Origin: Datnioides undecimradiatus
Taxonomy: Eukaryota > Chordata > Actinopteri > Lobotiformes > Datnioididae
Assembly (NCBI GenBank): GCA_008933995.1
Contig: WARS01000071.1
Coordinates: 3,861,652-3,925,651, forward strand
Direction: 5' to 3'
Length of the DNA stretch: 64,000 bases
A program made the translations under genes and the position numbers. Positions within the stretch are counted from its first letter, which is position 1. Each line of letters begins with the position of its first letter. Shown here one piece after another: positions 35,901 through 45,560 of the stretch. Below the pieces are notes generated by a model, which saw only the letters and a list, made by a program, of their open reading frames with translations, searched no databases and was not told the origin of the DNA.

Positions 35901-38900
35901 AACCTGTCAGAGACGTTCAATCTCTCACTCGCCGCTATTGACTGCGGCGTAAAGTAAACTATGTATTCTCTGGCGCAGCTCTGTATGAGCACGTACAGCT
36001 CGTCGAACAAAGTGGGGAGGGAGCAGATCCAGGTATCAGTCTGAGAGTTGATGAAGAACACCGGGGCCCTGGCTTTGATCACCGCTTGATGTGCGAGTGC
36101 CTTAAAGTGGCCTCGTCTGTCAGCAGGTGTGCGCGCACGCCTTTCCAGCGCGGACTGAGGGAATGTGTCAGGGATCCTGTCTAAAGGTAAGAAACCTTAA
36201 ATCTTCTAGACAGTGTGTATCCACATTGATGGGGCTCTAAATCGTGACTCATTACTGTGGCTCATATCTGAAGAATGGAAGGCATTGTGTTCGGGGTTTG
36301 GAAGAAGTACTCACATCCTCGTAAGTAAAAGTGCAAACACAACAATGTTAAATCTACTCAAAGTATAAAAGCTCTGACTAATGTAGAATAACACACAGTA
36401 TGACACTGTTAGGTTGTTTATACTGATACGTCATTGTGTGTGTTGTAGTGGGCAATAATTCATTTTGGGATTATTACCAGCAGCCAGTTAGCTTAGCTTA
36501 GCACAAAGAGCGTAAACTGGGGTAAACAGGTACCTTGGCTCCAGCAGTTACAAAATCCTCTAAGCAGTTGCCAGGCAACCAATGGAAACCCCGCAAGACA
36601 TATGTAAACCTCTGTAAAGCTGTGATTTCTATACTTTAAACACTAAACAAACAAGGGATAACGTGTCAGTCAATGAGCATTAAAGCTGCCTGCAGACCGA
36701 TTTTGTTTCTGTTAGTTAGCTTCTGCCCAGTCCTCAGGCTAAGCTAAGCTAGCTGAACATGTTTTCCAAAATTGTCAAAATATTCCTTTAACTTCTGTTT
36801 TCACTGTTAAGTACTTGCAAATGGTCACAAGATAAATTTGAGGGTTTGCGAGGTGATTTATGGGGCAGGGAAAAGAAAAAACAAAGCTCTGCGGCAGAAA
36901 TCTGTATTAATTACGTTGACTTGTTGCTTAAAATATTGTGTAATTTCACCTCATGTGGCCTTGACAAGTTATTAAAATCAAACCCTGGGGCTGCTTACAA
37001 CTCATGGACATCTGAAACATGTAACAGGGCCACAACTAGGGGTCGTGAACCTAAAGGTTGGTAAAACTGGTTTAAGCTTTAACTAAAGTTTTACATTTTA
37101 TAACTTTATTATATCCTTTTTATGTTAAATGCTGATCACTAAAGAGACTCTACCTGTTAAATACATGTAGTGGTGTAAAAAACTATGCCTAACTTTGAAA
37201 TGTAGAGTTGAAGTACACATTAGCATAAAAAGGCAATACTCAAGTAAAGCACAGGTGCCTTAAACTTGTATTGAAGTGTAGCATTTAGGTTAATATCTGT
37301 AGTTATTCTGCGCCCTTCGTTGTTCTGTAAAACAACCCAGTTGACACTAAAAGTGAGGTGAGTTGTTTTATTAACCAACAGCAGAGTAAGTCTGTAGTTC
37401 TTGGATCAATTAGTGAATCAGTTGTAATCACTGTTGATCATTCACAGAAGCCTCATGGGATTTTATTACCCAGAGAAGAATGATTTTGGGTCTGCATGAA
37501 TAATGCTTCTATGTGCGCTCCTTTAAGCGTATTTGTCATGTAGTTTGGGGAAAATTAGGTTGAATTTATTTGAAGCAATAAAATGGGAAAATATTTCCCC
37601 GGGGCAGCGTGCCACCAAAAACACAAACACAACTGTTAAAACATGTCTCTGGGGCTGCAACCAGATACTGAAACTCTACAACATCGCAGACAGCTCCTGA
37701 ATTCTTCCATGTGTGCAGCTGAACTTATCTTGTTTTCTTTTGTGCGTTATCTGTTTTTCTACCTGTTCGTACACACTAGACGACATGAAACTTTTAGCTG
37801 CTGATAAAAATGTTGCACAGGCAGGTTTGAGGTCGGACAGGATGATGGAGAGGCTTCTATAATCCCTTGTTTTTAAATCCCCGCACTGCTCCCTGTGCAG
37901 TCATCCATGCATGGGTGGACGGGCCCAACGCTGGGCCGATCCCACCCCGGGAGGCAGGGATCCCCTGGCTGTGTGGGACGAGGGGATCCTGGTAACCTGC
38001 GTGCATCCCAGTCGTCATGCATCCACCCCCGTGTTCCCCACCGCTGCACTTCACAGAAACAGACTGCCTTGAGGATTTATCGCCGAAGAGCTAAATACAG
38101 TTAGACATGCAATGTTGACTCTGTTCTTCACTCACTGTGTTATTACTCAATTGGCAACCACCGTGTGCAAAACATAATTACTCTATCACACCAGGAGGAC
38201 GCTGCTATTAGTTCAACCAATGTTGAAGCAACACTATTTGGAAGTGTAAATGAAACACAGTTATTATATAATGATATAGTCCGACGTGCTTCTTATAATG
38301 TGGCCTGATTTTAGCTTCTCTGTTGTCCCAACAAAGGCGTGTATGCGTTCATTATGTGTGAGGGAAAGTGAATAAATTTGTGTTTACGCTCGTGAAAGCA
38401 CCAGAGACAACGCTGGCTTCCTCTTGACACAGAGAGCCGACGCAGGCTGAGGGACACGTCGAGCGCCGTGTCACATCTGTTTTGCGTATGAATTATGGCT
38501 TTGAAATTGGAGCGAGTGCTCATTTTCCCTGTGGTAGGTAAAATGAGCTGTTGAAAGGCAGCAGTGATCCCGATCCATCTCAGGTAAACAGGTTTGCCCC
38601 GTGGTTTGACTGCGGGCTGAACATTTCAGGTAAGAAGTCATTAGATCCTCCTCCTTTTATATGATTAATTTGTGGCTCCGCAGTATGTTACATAAGTACA
38701 TACTGCATACACTTATTCACATCAAATATGAAGCTAGCTGCAGGCAGTTAGCTTAGCATAAAAACTGAAAGCAGGGGGGAACCAGTACAACAAAGTGTGA
38801 AAAAACACATTCATGACACGTTTACTGCATGCAAACCTGTGTAGTCTGTTATCTGTGAGCTTGGCGAGCAGTTTTCAGTCTTGATGCTGAGCTAAGCTAA

Positions 38901-41900
38901 TCATCCTGTGGCTGTAGCTGCATATTTCTATTTACTTTAAACTCCAGAAAGTGATATCTCATCTCACTCTCTGCAAAAGAGTCAATGTGCATATATCCAA
39001 AGACATCAAACTACTCTTTTGTTGCTAAATATCATCGCTTTTGGTCTGTATTTCAAGTTTTTTATGAACTAGCCCTTTAATCTGACTGCAGCACCAGTAA
39101 CACTACATATTTAACGAATATAACACAGCGCTATTGTGTTCTTTCTACAACTGCTCATTAAAAAGCACATTTTATGCATTTGCGGGATTACCCTGAAATA
39201 CCATCCTCCGCCGTTAACAACAATATAAAACGACTTAAAAGTCTTACGCTGGGAGACTCAGTGGTATAGTTGTTTTTGACCAACGTGCTATTAAGTGCAG
39301 CAATAATTCTGAAATCATGGTTTCAGGAACATGACCGGCACATGATAAGAATCAGGCAAGATTAAGGGATTTCTATAAATCTGGCATCAATCTGAAGCTA
39401 TTATAAATGAAACAAAATCCAAATAAAACACTCTAAGCCTCTGTGTGTGTGTGTGTGCGCGCGCACGCACGCATGTGGTTTATTTTACATTCAGACATCA
39501 GATGTAATGACTATAGACTGTTTATTATTTGTTTCTTTTTGCTTTCAGATCGCGCCATGAGGCAGTTTTAATGTTGATGTTAACCAAGTGTAACCTTCTT
39601 AGACGTCTGACATGTTGAGAGCAGGGTTCACCATCATGCAACGCAGGCTGGAGGTAGTTCACACCATCAGAAAGGTGAGCGCTCTCACAGTGGCGCTGTT
39701 TCCTGTGGGACTCGATCTTGTCTCTTGTGTGTACGTTGATCCAAAAGGTCCCACACACCGCTGCATTAATCATCACTGGGGATGAGAGAGAGGAAACAAA
39801 AACCCTCGCCTCGGGCTCAACCCAGCCATTACTCAACACGCCAGGCGTGATGTTTGACTTGACTCCCTCAATTACAGCCATCACAGATCCCTCACCGCTC
39901 TCAACAATGACAGATTCCTCTCGCCTTCGGAGTGGAGAGCAAGGAGACCTACGCACATGCACGTCTGACACTCCTGCTCCAAAAGTTGTACAACGTGATG
40001 ATTCGCAGACATCGCGGTTGTTTGAAATGTGCTTCACTTATCATCTCATTAAAAAAATTCCACTCGCAGCACAGCTCCACACCTCACTATTGTGATCACT
40101 TTCAAATGGAAAATCTCCCGAGGAATGCAGTGTACGGCTGCACGCTGCCAACGGCCCACACACGGGATTGGTCAGATAGAAGGCGAATGCCATCATAAGA
40201 ACTGTTTCCACTGTTTCCACTGGGCACAAGGGAAAAACATGTAAATGTGGAGTGTAAATGTTTGGCTTGTTTGAGAACACAAATGCCTTGCCAAGACGGC
40301 TCCAATGGACATGTTGTTTTCTCTGGGACCTAACAGATGTGTAATAGGATAAACTTACAAACTACCCAAGAAAAGAAACCACTTTTCATGGTGTGTGGCA
40401 ATTTTTAGGTTTTTTTTTTTTCTTCTCTGGATAGGTTGGCACCAACAAATGCGACCTCGAGTGCAGCCACTTCCACAGATGTCAAGCTTGAAGCTCAGGT
40501 TCTCATCAGAGGTGACAGTGTTTGGCAAAGACGCTATCTGGCATAACAGTGCGTCTTAAGAGTGATTATGTCATTACCCTCTGATTGTGGGAGATGAGAT
40601 GAAAAGAATGTTAGAGAGGGAGGCACAGGGGGCTAATCCTCACCGAGGTGTTCTCTTTCAGGACCCTTTCTATGGGGCTTTGTGAGGGGCTTACACGGCA
40701 TGCTGCCCCAGTTTTCGGGGCCGCACCGCCCCTATCGGATGTCCCAGACACAGCGGAGTCAGACCAAGCCTGTGAATGACAGAATCAATGGGCTGGGAAC
40801 AACATCCCTATAGGTCTTTAAATATCTGCCCACCTAACTTTCCCAGGAGTTACATCATGGCAGCGGGCCTGCGAGGGACCTCGGGGGAAATAGTGTTTGT
40901 GAAGACACCCCGGCTCCCTGTGGGCCGAGACAGAGGAGTGGAATCCCAGTGGGGCGCAATCTTCAGCAGGCTTGAGGGTTGACACAAGGTCATCCTTCAT
41001 AGCCTGTGCTTTTACAGGGCAAACCAAGTCAAATAAACACCGCCAGGCCACAACCACCTACAATGTGTTCTTAAAGATACAAAGGAGACCTCACTGCTTG
41101 GTTTCAAGGGGGGGAAAAAGGCGGTGAGGGTTACGGTTGGGATTCCAGAAACTGGCTGCGGGTAGGAGCTGACGGCTGGTATATAGGGCAGTGAGAGTTA
41201 TATGAGAATGCCAACATAATGGGTGGGCTGAAAGCAAAACAAATAGCCTGTTGGAAAACCCTCGCAAATATGCAACACCAGCAATAAACCAATAAATAAC
41301 AGAGTCAAGGGCCAACTGTTGCTCCTGAAGATGGAATTGCACCACTGTAATGCTGTTTCGCTGGAGGAGTAGGCTTCTAATGAAAACAACATCAGTTCAG
41401 TTGCAGATGGCTATTTTTTTCCCCGCTCGTTGTCATGGCAACAAGCCTCTCTCGCTAATACAAACTCTTAATGTTTTATTTTTCAGTTTATTGTGTTTAC
41501 AGCTTGCTTTCCTGCCGCAGCAGTGAGGCCTTATCTCCGCCTGCCCCGGCGCGTTTCAAACTTCACCACAGCCCAATGTGTTCACACAGTCTGGAACACT
41601 GGTGTCTGACACCCGCAGCGCTCACTAATTGATGCATTGATCAGCCTTTAGATGTCCACATTCCTCGCATACCTCCGGAAGTCATCCATTTAGTGTTTCA
41701 CACATTTCGGTCCGTCTCACTCTCTGAGGCTTGACCTATCAGGGCACACCTGTCCTGTCCTTTGCCCTGCATGTTGCCTGTGCTGACAAGAAATCTGCAC
41801 ATATCTGCAAATATTAAGCTGCACTATTGTGTTTTCTCTATATGCATTATCATCACAAGAACATAGTTCGTATATTATAAGCATAAAATGTAAAAGAAAG

Positions 41901-42126
41901 CTCAAACATTCAATGTTTTTAACTTTAAAAGAGTTTTAGTCACTACCTTGATGCTTCCAGTGACCTCCTCGCTGTTGGAGAGAGTAGCGTTGTAGGTCTC
42001 TGTGTGTTGCGGCGTGGCCTCCTTTGGCCGCTTTCTCTCCTTCTTGGCATCCACCCCATCCAGAAGGACACACTGAGTCCAAAACACTGCAGCCACCACG
42101 GCCAGAGGCCCGGCCCCGCACCACAT
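27254..42126 (-). CDS. c1qtnf12: Adipolin (C1q/TNF-related protein 12), complete coding region, 8 exons
   Basis: This is a secreted C1q-domain hormone; adipolin is an insulin-sensitising adipokine in mammals. Coding exons in transcript order are 41947-42126, 32309-32413, 32033-32144, 31628-31812, 30284-30392, 29567-29660, 27449-27527 and 27254-27352, totalling 963 bp and 320 aa (human 302). All junctions are GT-AG and phase-matched. A signal peptide occupies residues 1-27 ([16 protein letters not shown] start). SWMDFVKRP (72-80) is a family motif. The basic site CRKRKR (88-93) corresponds to the furin-type cleavage region of adipolin. A short collagen stretch lies at 96-116 ([16 protein letters not shown]). 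[17 protein letters not shown] and ATERR match CTRP12 rather than erythroferrone. The C1q domain runs from about 165 to 320, with [27 protein letters not shown] and a GMLLGV end. A GTG two codons upstream of the ATG is not the start. Intron 1 is 9.5 kb. Confidence 0.95.
27640..28560. mobile_element. Palindromic 'TTAGCTTAGCATAAAGA' element, copy in c1qtnf12 intron 6
   Basis: The left arm has AGCTTAGCAAAAAGACAGGA near 27660. The right arm, about 28400-28555, has CATCTTTACGCTAAGCTAAG, CAACTCTCAGCAGGAAACAG and CCCAAATGTCAAACTTTGTC. A CA microsatellite and other sequence separate the arms, and the copy is old and diverged. Confidence 0.5.
28025..28069. repeat. (CA)n microsatellite
   Basis: An uninterrupted run of about 22 CA units within c1qtnf12 intron 6. 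Confidence 0.95.
32898..32930. repeat. (GTCT)n microsatellite
   Basis: About seven to eight GTCT units in c1qtnf12 intron 1. Confidence 0.9.
34286..34600. repeat. Fragments of two repeat families side by side in c1qtnf12 intron 1
   Basis: 34286-34317 carries the GTTTTGGTCTCCACCACC module of the 'GTTGGTAGAGACCAAAA' family. 34440-34600 carries a right arm of the palindromic family (AGTCATTATGCTAAGCTAAA, CTGTAGCTTCATGTTTAC). 34135-34165 (AGGAATAGTCTGAACATTTT) resembles that family's outer end. Confidence 0.45.
36297..37290. mobile_element. Nest of three elements: CAGTGGTGGA-family copy holding a palindromic element and a hAT-like element
   Basis: The outer ends are 36297-36430 (GGAAGAAGTACTCACATCCT, GTAAGTAAAAGTGC) and 37075-37290 (GGCAATACTCAAGTAAAGCA), the two flanks of the AAGTAAAAGT family. 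Inside, 36440-36800 is a compact palindromic element (CAGTTAGCTTAGCTTAGCAC ... GGCTAAGCTAAGCTAGCTGA, CAAAATATTCCTTTAA). Next, 36825-37070 is a hAT-like copy (GGTCACAAGATAAATTTGAG ... AACTAGGGGTCGTGAACCTA, AAGGTTGGTAAAACTGGTTT). All are non-coding. The arrangement implies that the outer copy is the oldest. Confidence 0.6.
38725..39080. mobile_element. Palindromic 'TTAGCTTAGCATAAAGA' element, compact copy
   Basis: The left arm is GCAGGCAGTTAGCTTAGCAT then AAAAACTGAAAGCAGGGGGG. The right arm is AGTCTTGATGCTGAGCTAAG, then CTGTGGCTGTAGCTGCATAT, and an end like ATCAAACTACTCTTTTG. About 350 bp, with both arms present. Confidence 0.65.
39441..39471. repeat. (GT)n/(GC)n microsatellite
   Basis: A GT run passes into GCGCGC and then ACGCAC, an alternating purine-pyrimidine tract of about 31 bp. 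Confidence 0.9.
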
Positions 42127-43930
42127 CTTCACACCGGTTCTCAGTCAGCAACCAGAATCCCTGCAGAAACGACCTGAATCTTGCGCGGCGGACCGGCTGC
42201 GTGATCTGACAGAAGCTGAGGATGCCCACAAAGCGCACAAACACAAAGTCCCAAAGGGAAGAAGGAGACCAGAGGAATGCAGCTTCAGGGACTCCCCGTC
42301 CAAGAGACTGTCAGTCTGACTGCTGCCGCCGTTGCTCCCCTCTTGATGAGCTCTCAGCCAGCACGACGTTGCAGGGGCACTGTTAACTCTAGCCAGAAAG
42401 CCAGGAGACTTACTCAACTATGAAATGTGTCAAGCAGAATGGTCCAAGGGAATGACAGATCGGCGCAGATCTGACAGCAAATAAACCCATTAGTGAGATT
42501 TTTCACGCTTTCTGCTCTGTTGGGGGGTGAGGTGTGGAGGAGGAAGGGGTGGTGGTGAGGGGGGGTACAGGGGGCAAAAGAAGAGGCAGAGAGGAGGGGC
42601 GTCCGAAGCTGAGGATGGGCTGTGGGAGCGAGAGATGGATGGCAATATTCTCTTTTTCCCCTCGTCTCTCCTGCTGTTTCTCACACTGTGCAGTGGATCC
42701 AGTCTCCAGCAAGGTCGCGCGGCGGCTGGAAAAGCTGCGAGATCCACAGAAGTTGGGCTTTCATCAAAAGAGGCACTGATAGAGTCGGTGTTTAAATCAA
42801 TCAGTCTGTGCACACACCACGCACCCGTGTGTGGGGGGCCACCGTCCAAGAGGAGATGGATGAGGTCCAGTTTTGATCTTCGCCCAGCCGCCTTCTCTCC
42901 CCTCCTCAGAAGTATAAACTGGTTCTTCGCTGCTATCACAAAACATGCAACTTCACGGGAAGCAGCGCGCTCTTCTGCCTCTGTCTGACAACAACTCAGG
43001 TGCTCCCCCTCCACCTCTCCCAACAAGTCCAAGGCCACGTGCACGTTTCACGTCAGAGAGCAGTGATTTGTTGTGTGGTAGGTCCCTTTCTGTCTGCTCC
43101 GTCGCTCTCCCTGTCCCTCTGGTCTGGGTTCCTCCTTTGCTCTGACTGAGCTTACAGGAGGGCTCACAGTGGAGTTTTATCATCACCCTTTCTCCCTCCC
43201 GCTTCCCTCTTTCACCCCCTCTCCCACTCCCTCTCCCTGTCTCTCTCTCTCTCTCTTACTGTTTCTCTTCTCTCTTGACTCTTCTGGCGACCTTACTCGC
43301 TTATTCAGCTCTGTTTTATCTCATAGATGAAATGCTTAAACTGAAGAGGTTCTTTGGCAGACAAGTAGTGTGTGATGTGTATAAAGTCGTGTATCTGTCA
43401 GAGAGTGTCTGTCATTTTGGCTCAATATTAGCAAACTCTACCGAAGCCCGGAGTGTTTAGACCCGAGCAAGACACAGCGATGCTCTTTTTTTATGACCTG
43501 AAGGCATTATCTTGTGTAATCTGTTGCTTGAAAACCTGCCAAAGAATCTGACTGTGCCATGTGCCAGAGTGCAACCGTGTTTGCTTTATTCAGCTATCAC
43601 GTTCAGCAAAACCTCTCACTTCTCTGGATCCCCTGTTAGAAAAAGATCTGAAGTGACGTTCATATTTCGATTGGTGTAAATTGCAGATTTCTGTAAATAA
43701 CATACGGATGTCAACAAATTGTTAGTCTGGGTATTTCTACAGCTCATTCGTCTTAAAGAAATACAGCCCTCTTGTAGTCTTATTAGATAAATAACATGTG
43801 AGCATCAGTGTTTACCAGATATTTTTTTTAATTTCACAACTTACTTTTTCAGACTGCTCTGCGGGTTTAGTTGGTTTTATTACATTTTAGCACAGTGCCA
43901 CCCAGAGGCAATAGTCTGAAGTGCAAACAA
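42127..43930. promoter_or_regulatory. c1qtnf12 upstream region, GC-rich
   Basis: This is immediately upstream of the c1qtnf12 start codon on the minus strand. 42127-43150 is clearly GC-richer than the flanks and has pyrimidine-rich stretches on the plus strand from 43180 to 43275. There is no convincing acceptor next to the ATG, so the first coding exon probably carries its own 5'UTR and the promoter should lie in this segment. The exact start site is not visible. Long overlapping frames on both strands here look like composition effects. Confidence 0.45.
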
Positions 43931-45554
43931 CTCACCAGTACCTTTCCAGTATGGCTCCAAACTGGTGCCAACGTAGTTCCTGTATCTGCTGGCAGGTCTG
44001 TCTGGAAACGCAGCAGCAGCAGCCAATAGCGTCAAATTCACCAAAGGGAAACAGCACAAAACCGGAAGTTGGACAGTTTCCCTGTAAATTAAAAGACAGC
44101 ATTTTTAAGTTGAGCGCGTCAGATTAAAACCAAAAGTTTAAGATTTTTGGGCCATCCATGTTTTTATGTTTCTATAATTCTGGTTTGCTCCTGTTCAATG
44201 GTTTCAAATATGAATTATTAACCTTACTGTTATATAACATTTATTTTTTTCCACCTTCATTCATTACTTTTTTCTGAGTATTTCAACCGTTTATCCATTA
44301 TTTTTTCTATTTCAACCATTTATCCATTATCTTTTGTAATCATAAACCTTCCGCTGTACGTTTTAGTAAAACACTTGCTGCTCATGTTACAATAGACCTT
44401 AGTCATTGAGAGTTTTACTTTGAAAGTACTGACCGGAAGTCGGGCTTGTACATTCTGTTAGCTTGCCAGACTTGATCGGGGTAGGGTTACTAGCTAGCCA
44501 GCAACCAGTACATCTGACAGTTTGAGTGACTTAGCACGAACTGGGGTATTGGCAAGGGCTCTCGAGCCGACCCGCATTTCTTCAGTGGTGTTTTGAACTG
44601 AGCCGTCCCACACTTGAGAGTGGGGGGTGCTGTGGGAGAGCCACGTGTACAGGAACTGGAGTCTGACAGCTTGCCTGACTGACTGGAGCCACCGCAGGTC
44701 TGTTGGATCAGGAAACCCAGCTAACATTAGCCAGCTGGTACTTCCATTGCAGGGGCTAGCCACCTCTGATATCTCGTTTCCCAAAGTCGTTTGAACTTCT
44801 CCGCAGTGTCGTTTTCAGTCTTCTCGCTTTACAGGTTGGCCGTTCTCTGCCTGCGTAGCCTTACTTCACCGCTTATATTTAGACTCTTTACTTATACAGC
44901 TAACGCTAACCTCTACTGTTTTATTAGCATTGTTTGTGTTAGCCACCTAGCTAGCTTAGTCAACTGCAGTATCAAATAATTCGAATGACGTGACGAAGGT
45001 ACATTCACGAGCTAACCGTTACGGACGTTAAGAGACCGTCAGTTCCCTTCCGTGCACGTAATTCCGGGTTGGTAGATAATAAAAAGATGAAAAGTAAATA
45101 ACGATGTCTTGATAGCCAAATTATCGGCATGACCTTATGTAGCTTTAGGGATACACATTACATCCCACCAGGTCTTGGATGCGTTCACGCCTCGAACTAA
45201 ACGGTGTTGTTTTTCTGATGTTAAAATTGAAAAAGAACCCATTCCAGCGGTTATCAAACGAAATTTAAAGCTTAATTTGCTGGGTTTCATAGTTGGTGTG
45301 GATTTACATACGTTTGTTTTGCTTTTGTATGCAAGTATACCAGTAGTAATGTTGACGTGAACGGCATTTTCCAGTGGGCGTGTTGCAATTCTGTAAGTTC
45401 CCATTTAGCTAGAACGCGTCGGCAATGTACAACTCTCCAACATGCTGCGTTGCATCAACATTACCGTGTCCTCTCTAACTTAGGTTGATGCATCTGTTTT
45501 CAGAGTTGGATTGGATTACTAAGTCTTTGCTTTTGCATCTACTCTTTATTCTAG
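43931..45554. promoter_or_regulatory. sdf4 upstream region with ETS, CCAAT and CRE-like sites
   Basis: sdf4 has a splice acceptor (ttctag at 45549-45554) six bases before its ATG, so it must have a non-coding upstream exon and the promoter must lie further left. Candidate sites are a CCAAT box at 44023-44027, ETS words CCGGAAGT at 44062-44069 and 44433-44440, and a CRE/UPR-like TGACGTGA at 44986-44993. I cannot pick one transcription start. A strong minus-strand donor (CTG|gtgagt) at 43934-43936 suggests that a transcript may also leave this region leftward. Confidence 0.4.
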
Positions 45555-45560
45555 GCAACC

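Larger units (their letters stand above)
32414..41946 (-). other. c1qtnf12 intron 1 (9.5 kb): repeats and otherwise unassigned sequence
   Basis: The intron lies between the signal-peptide exon and the SWMDFV exon. It holds a GTCT tract, a GT/GC tract, four transposon copies and a GC-rich patch (listed separately). The remainder (roughly 32950-34250, 34650-36290, 37300-37870, 38070-38720, 39080-39430 and 39480-41940) shows no recognised exon. Frames of 125-170 codons at 33472-34005 and 39525-40095 do not resemble any known protein. Confidence 0.6.

Noticed and set aside
27254-42126. Erythroferrone (ERFE, the sister gene of adipolin)
   Set aside because: The collagen stretch and GLESNS block are shared, but [28 protein letters not shown] and LICIESLC match adipolin more closely. 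SDF4 as neighbour also fits C1QTNF12.
42127-42132. GTG two codons upstream as the c1qtnf12 start
   Set aside because: Vertebrate initiation at GTG is rare, and the ATG at 42126 gives a normal signal peptide.
42490-43044. 184-codon minus-strand frame upstream of c1qtnf12
   Set aside because: It ends in Pro/Ser low-complexity sequence, matches no family I know, and overlaps a long plus-strand frame in the same GC-rich block. Best explained by composition and promoter/5'UTR sequence.
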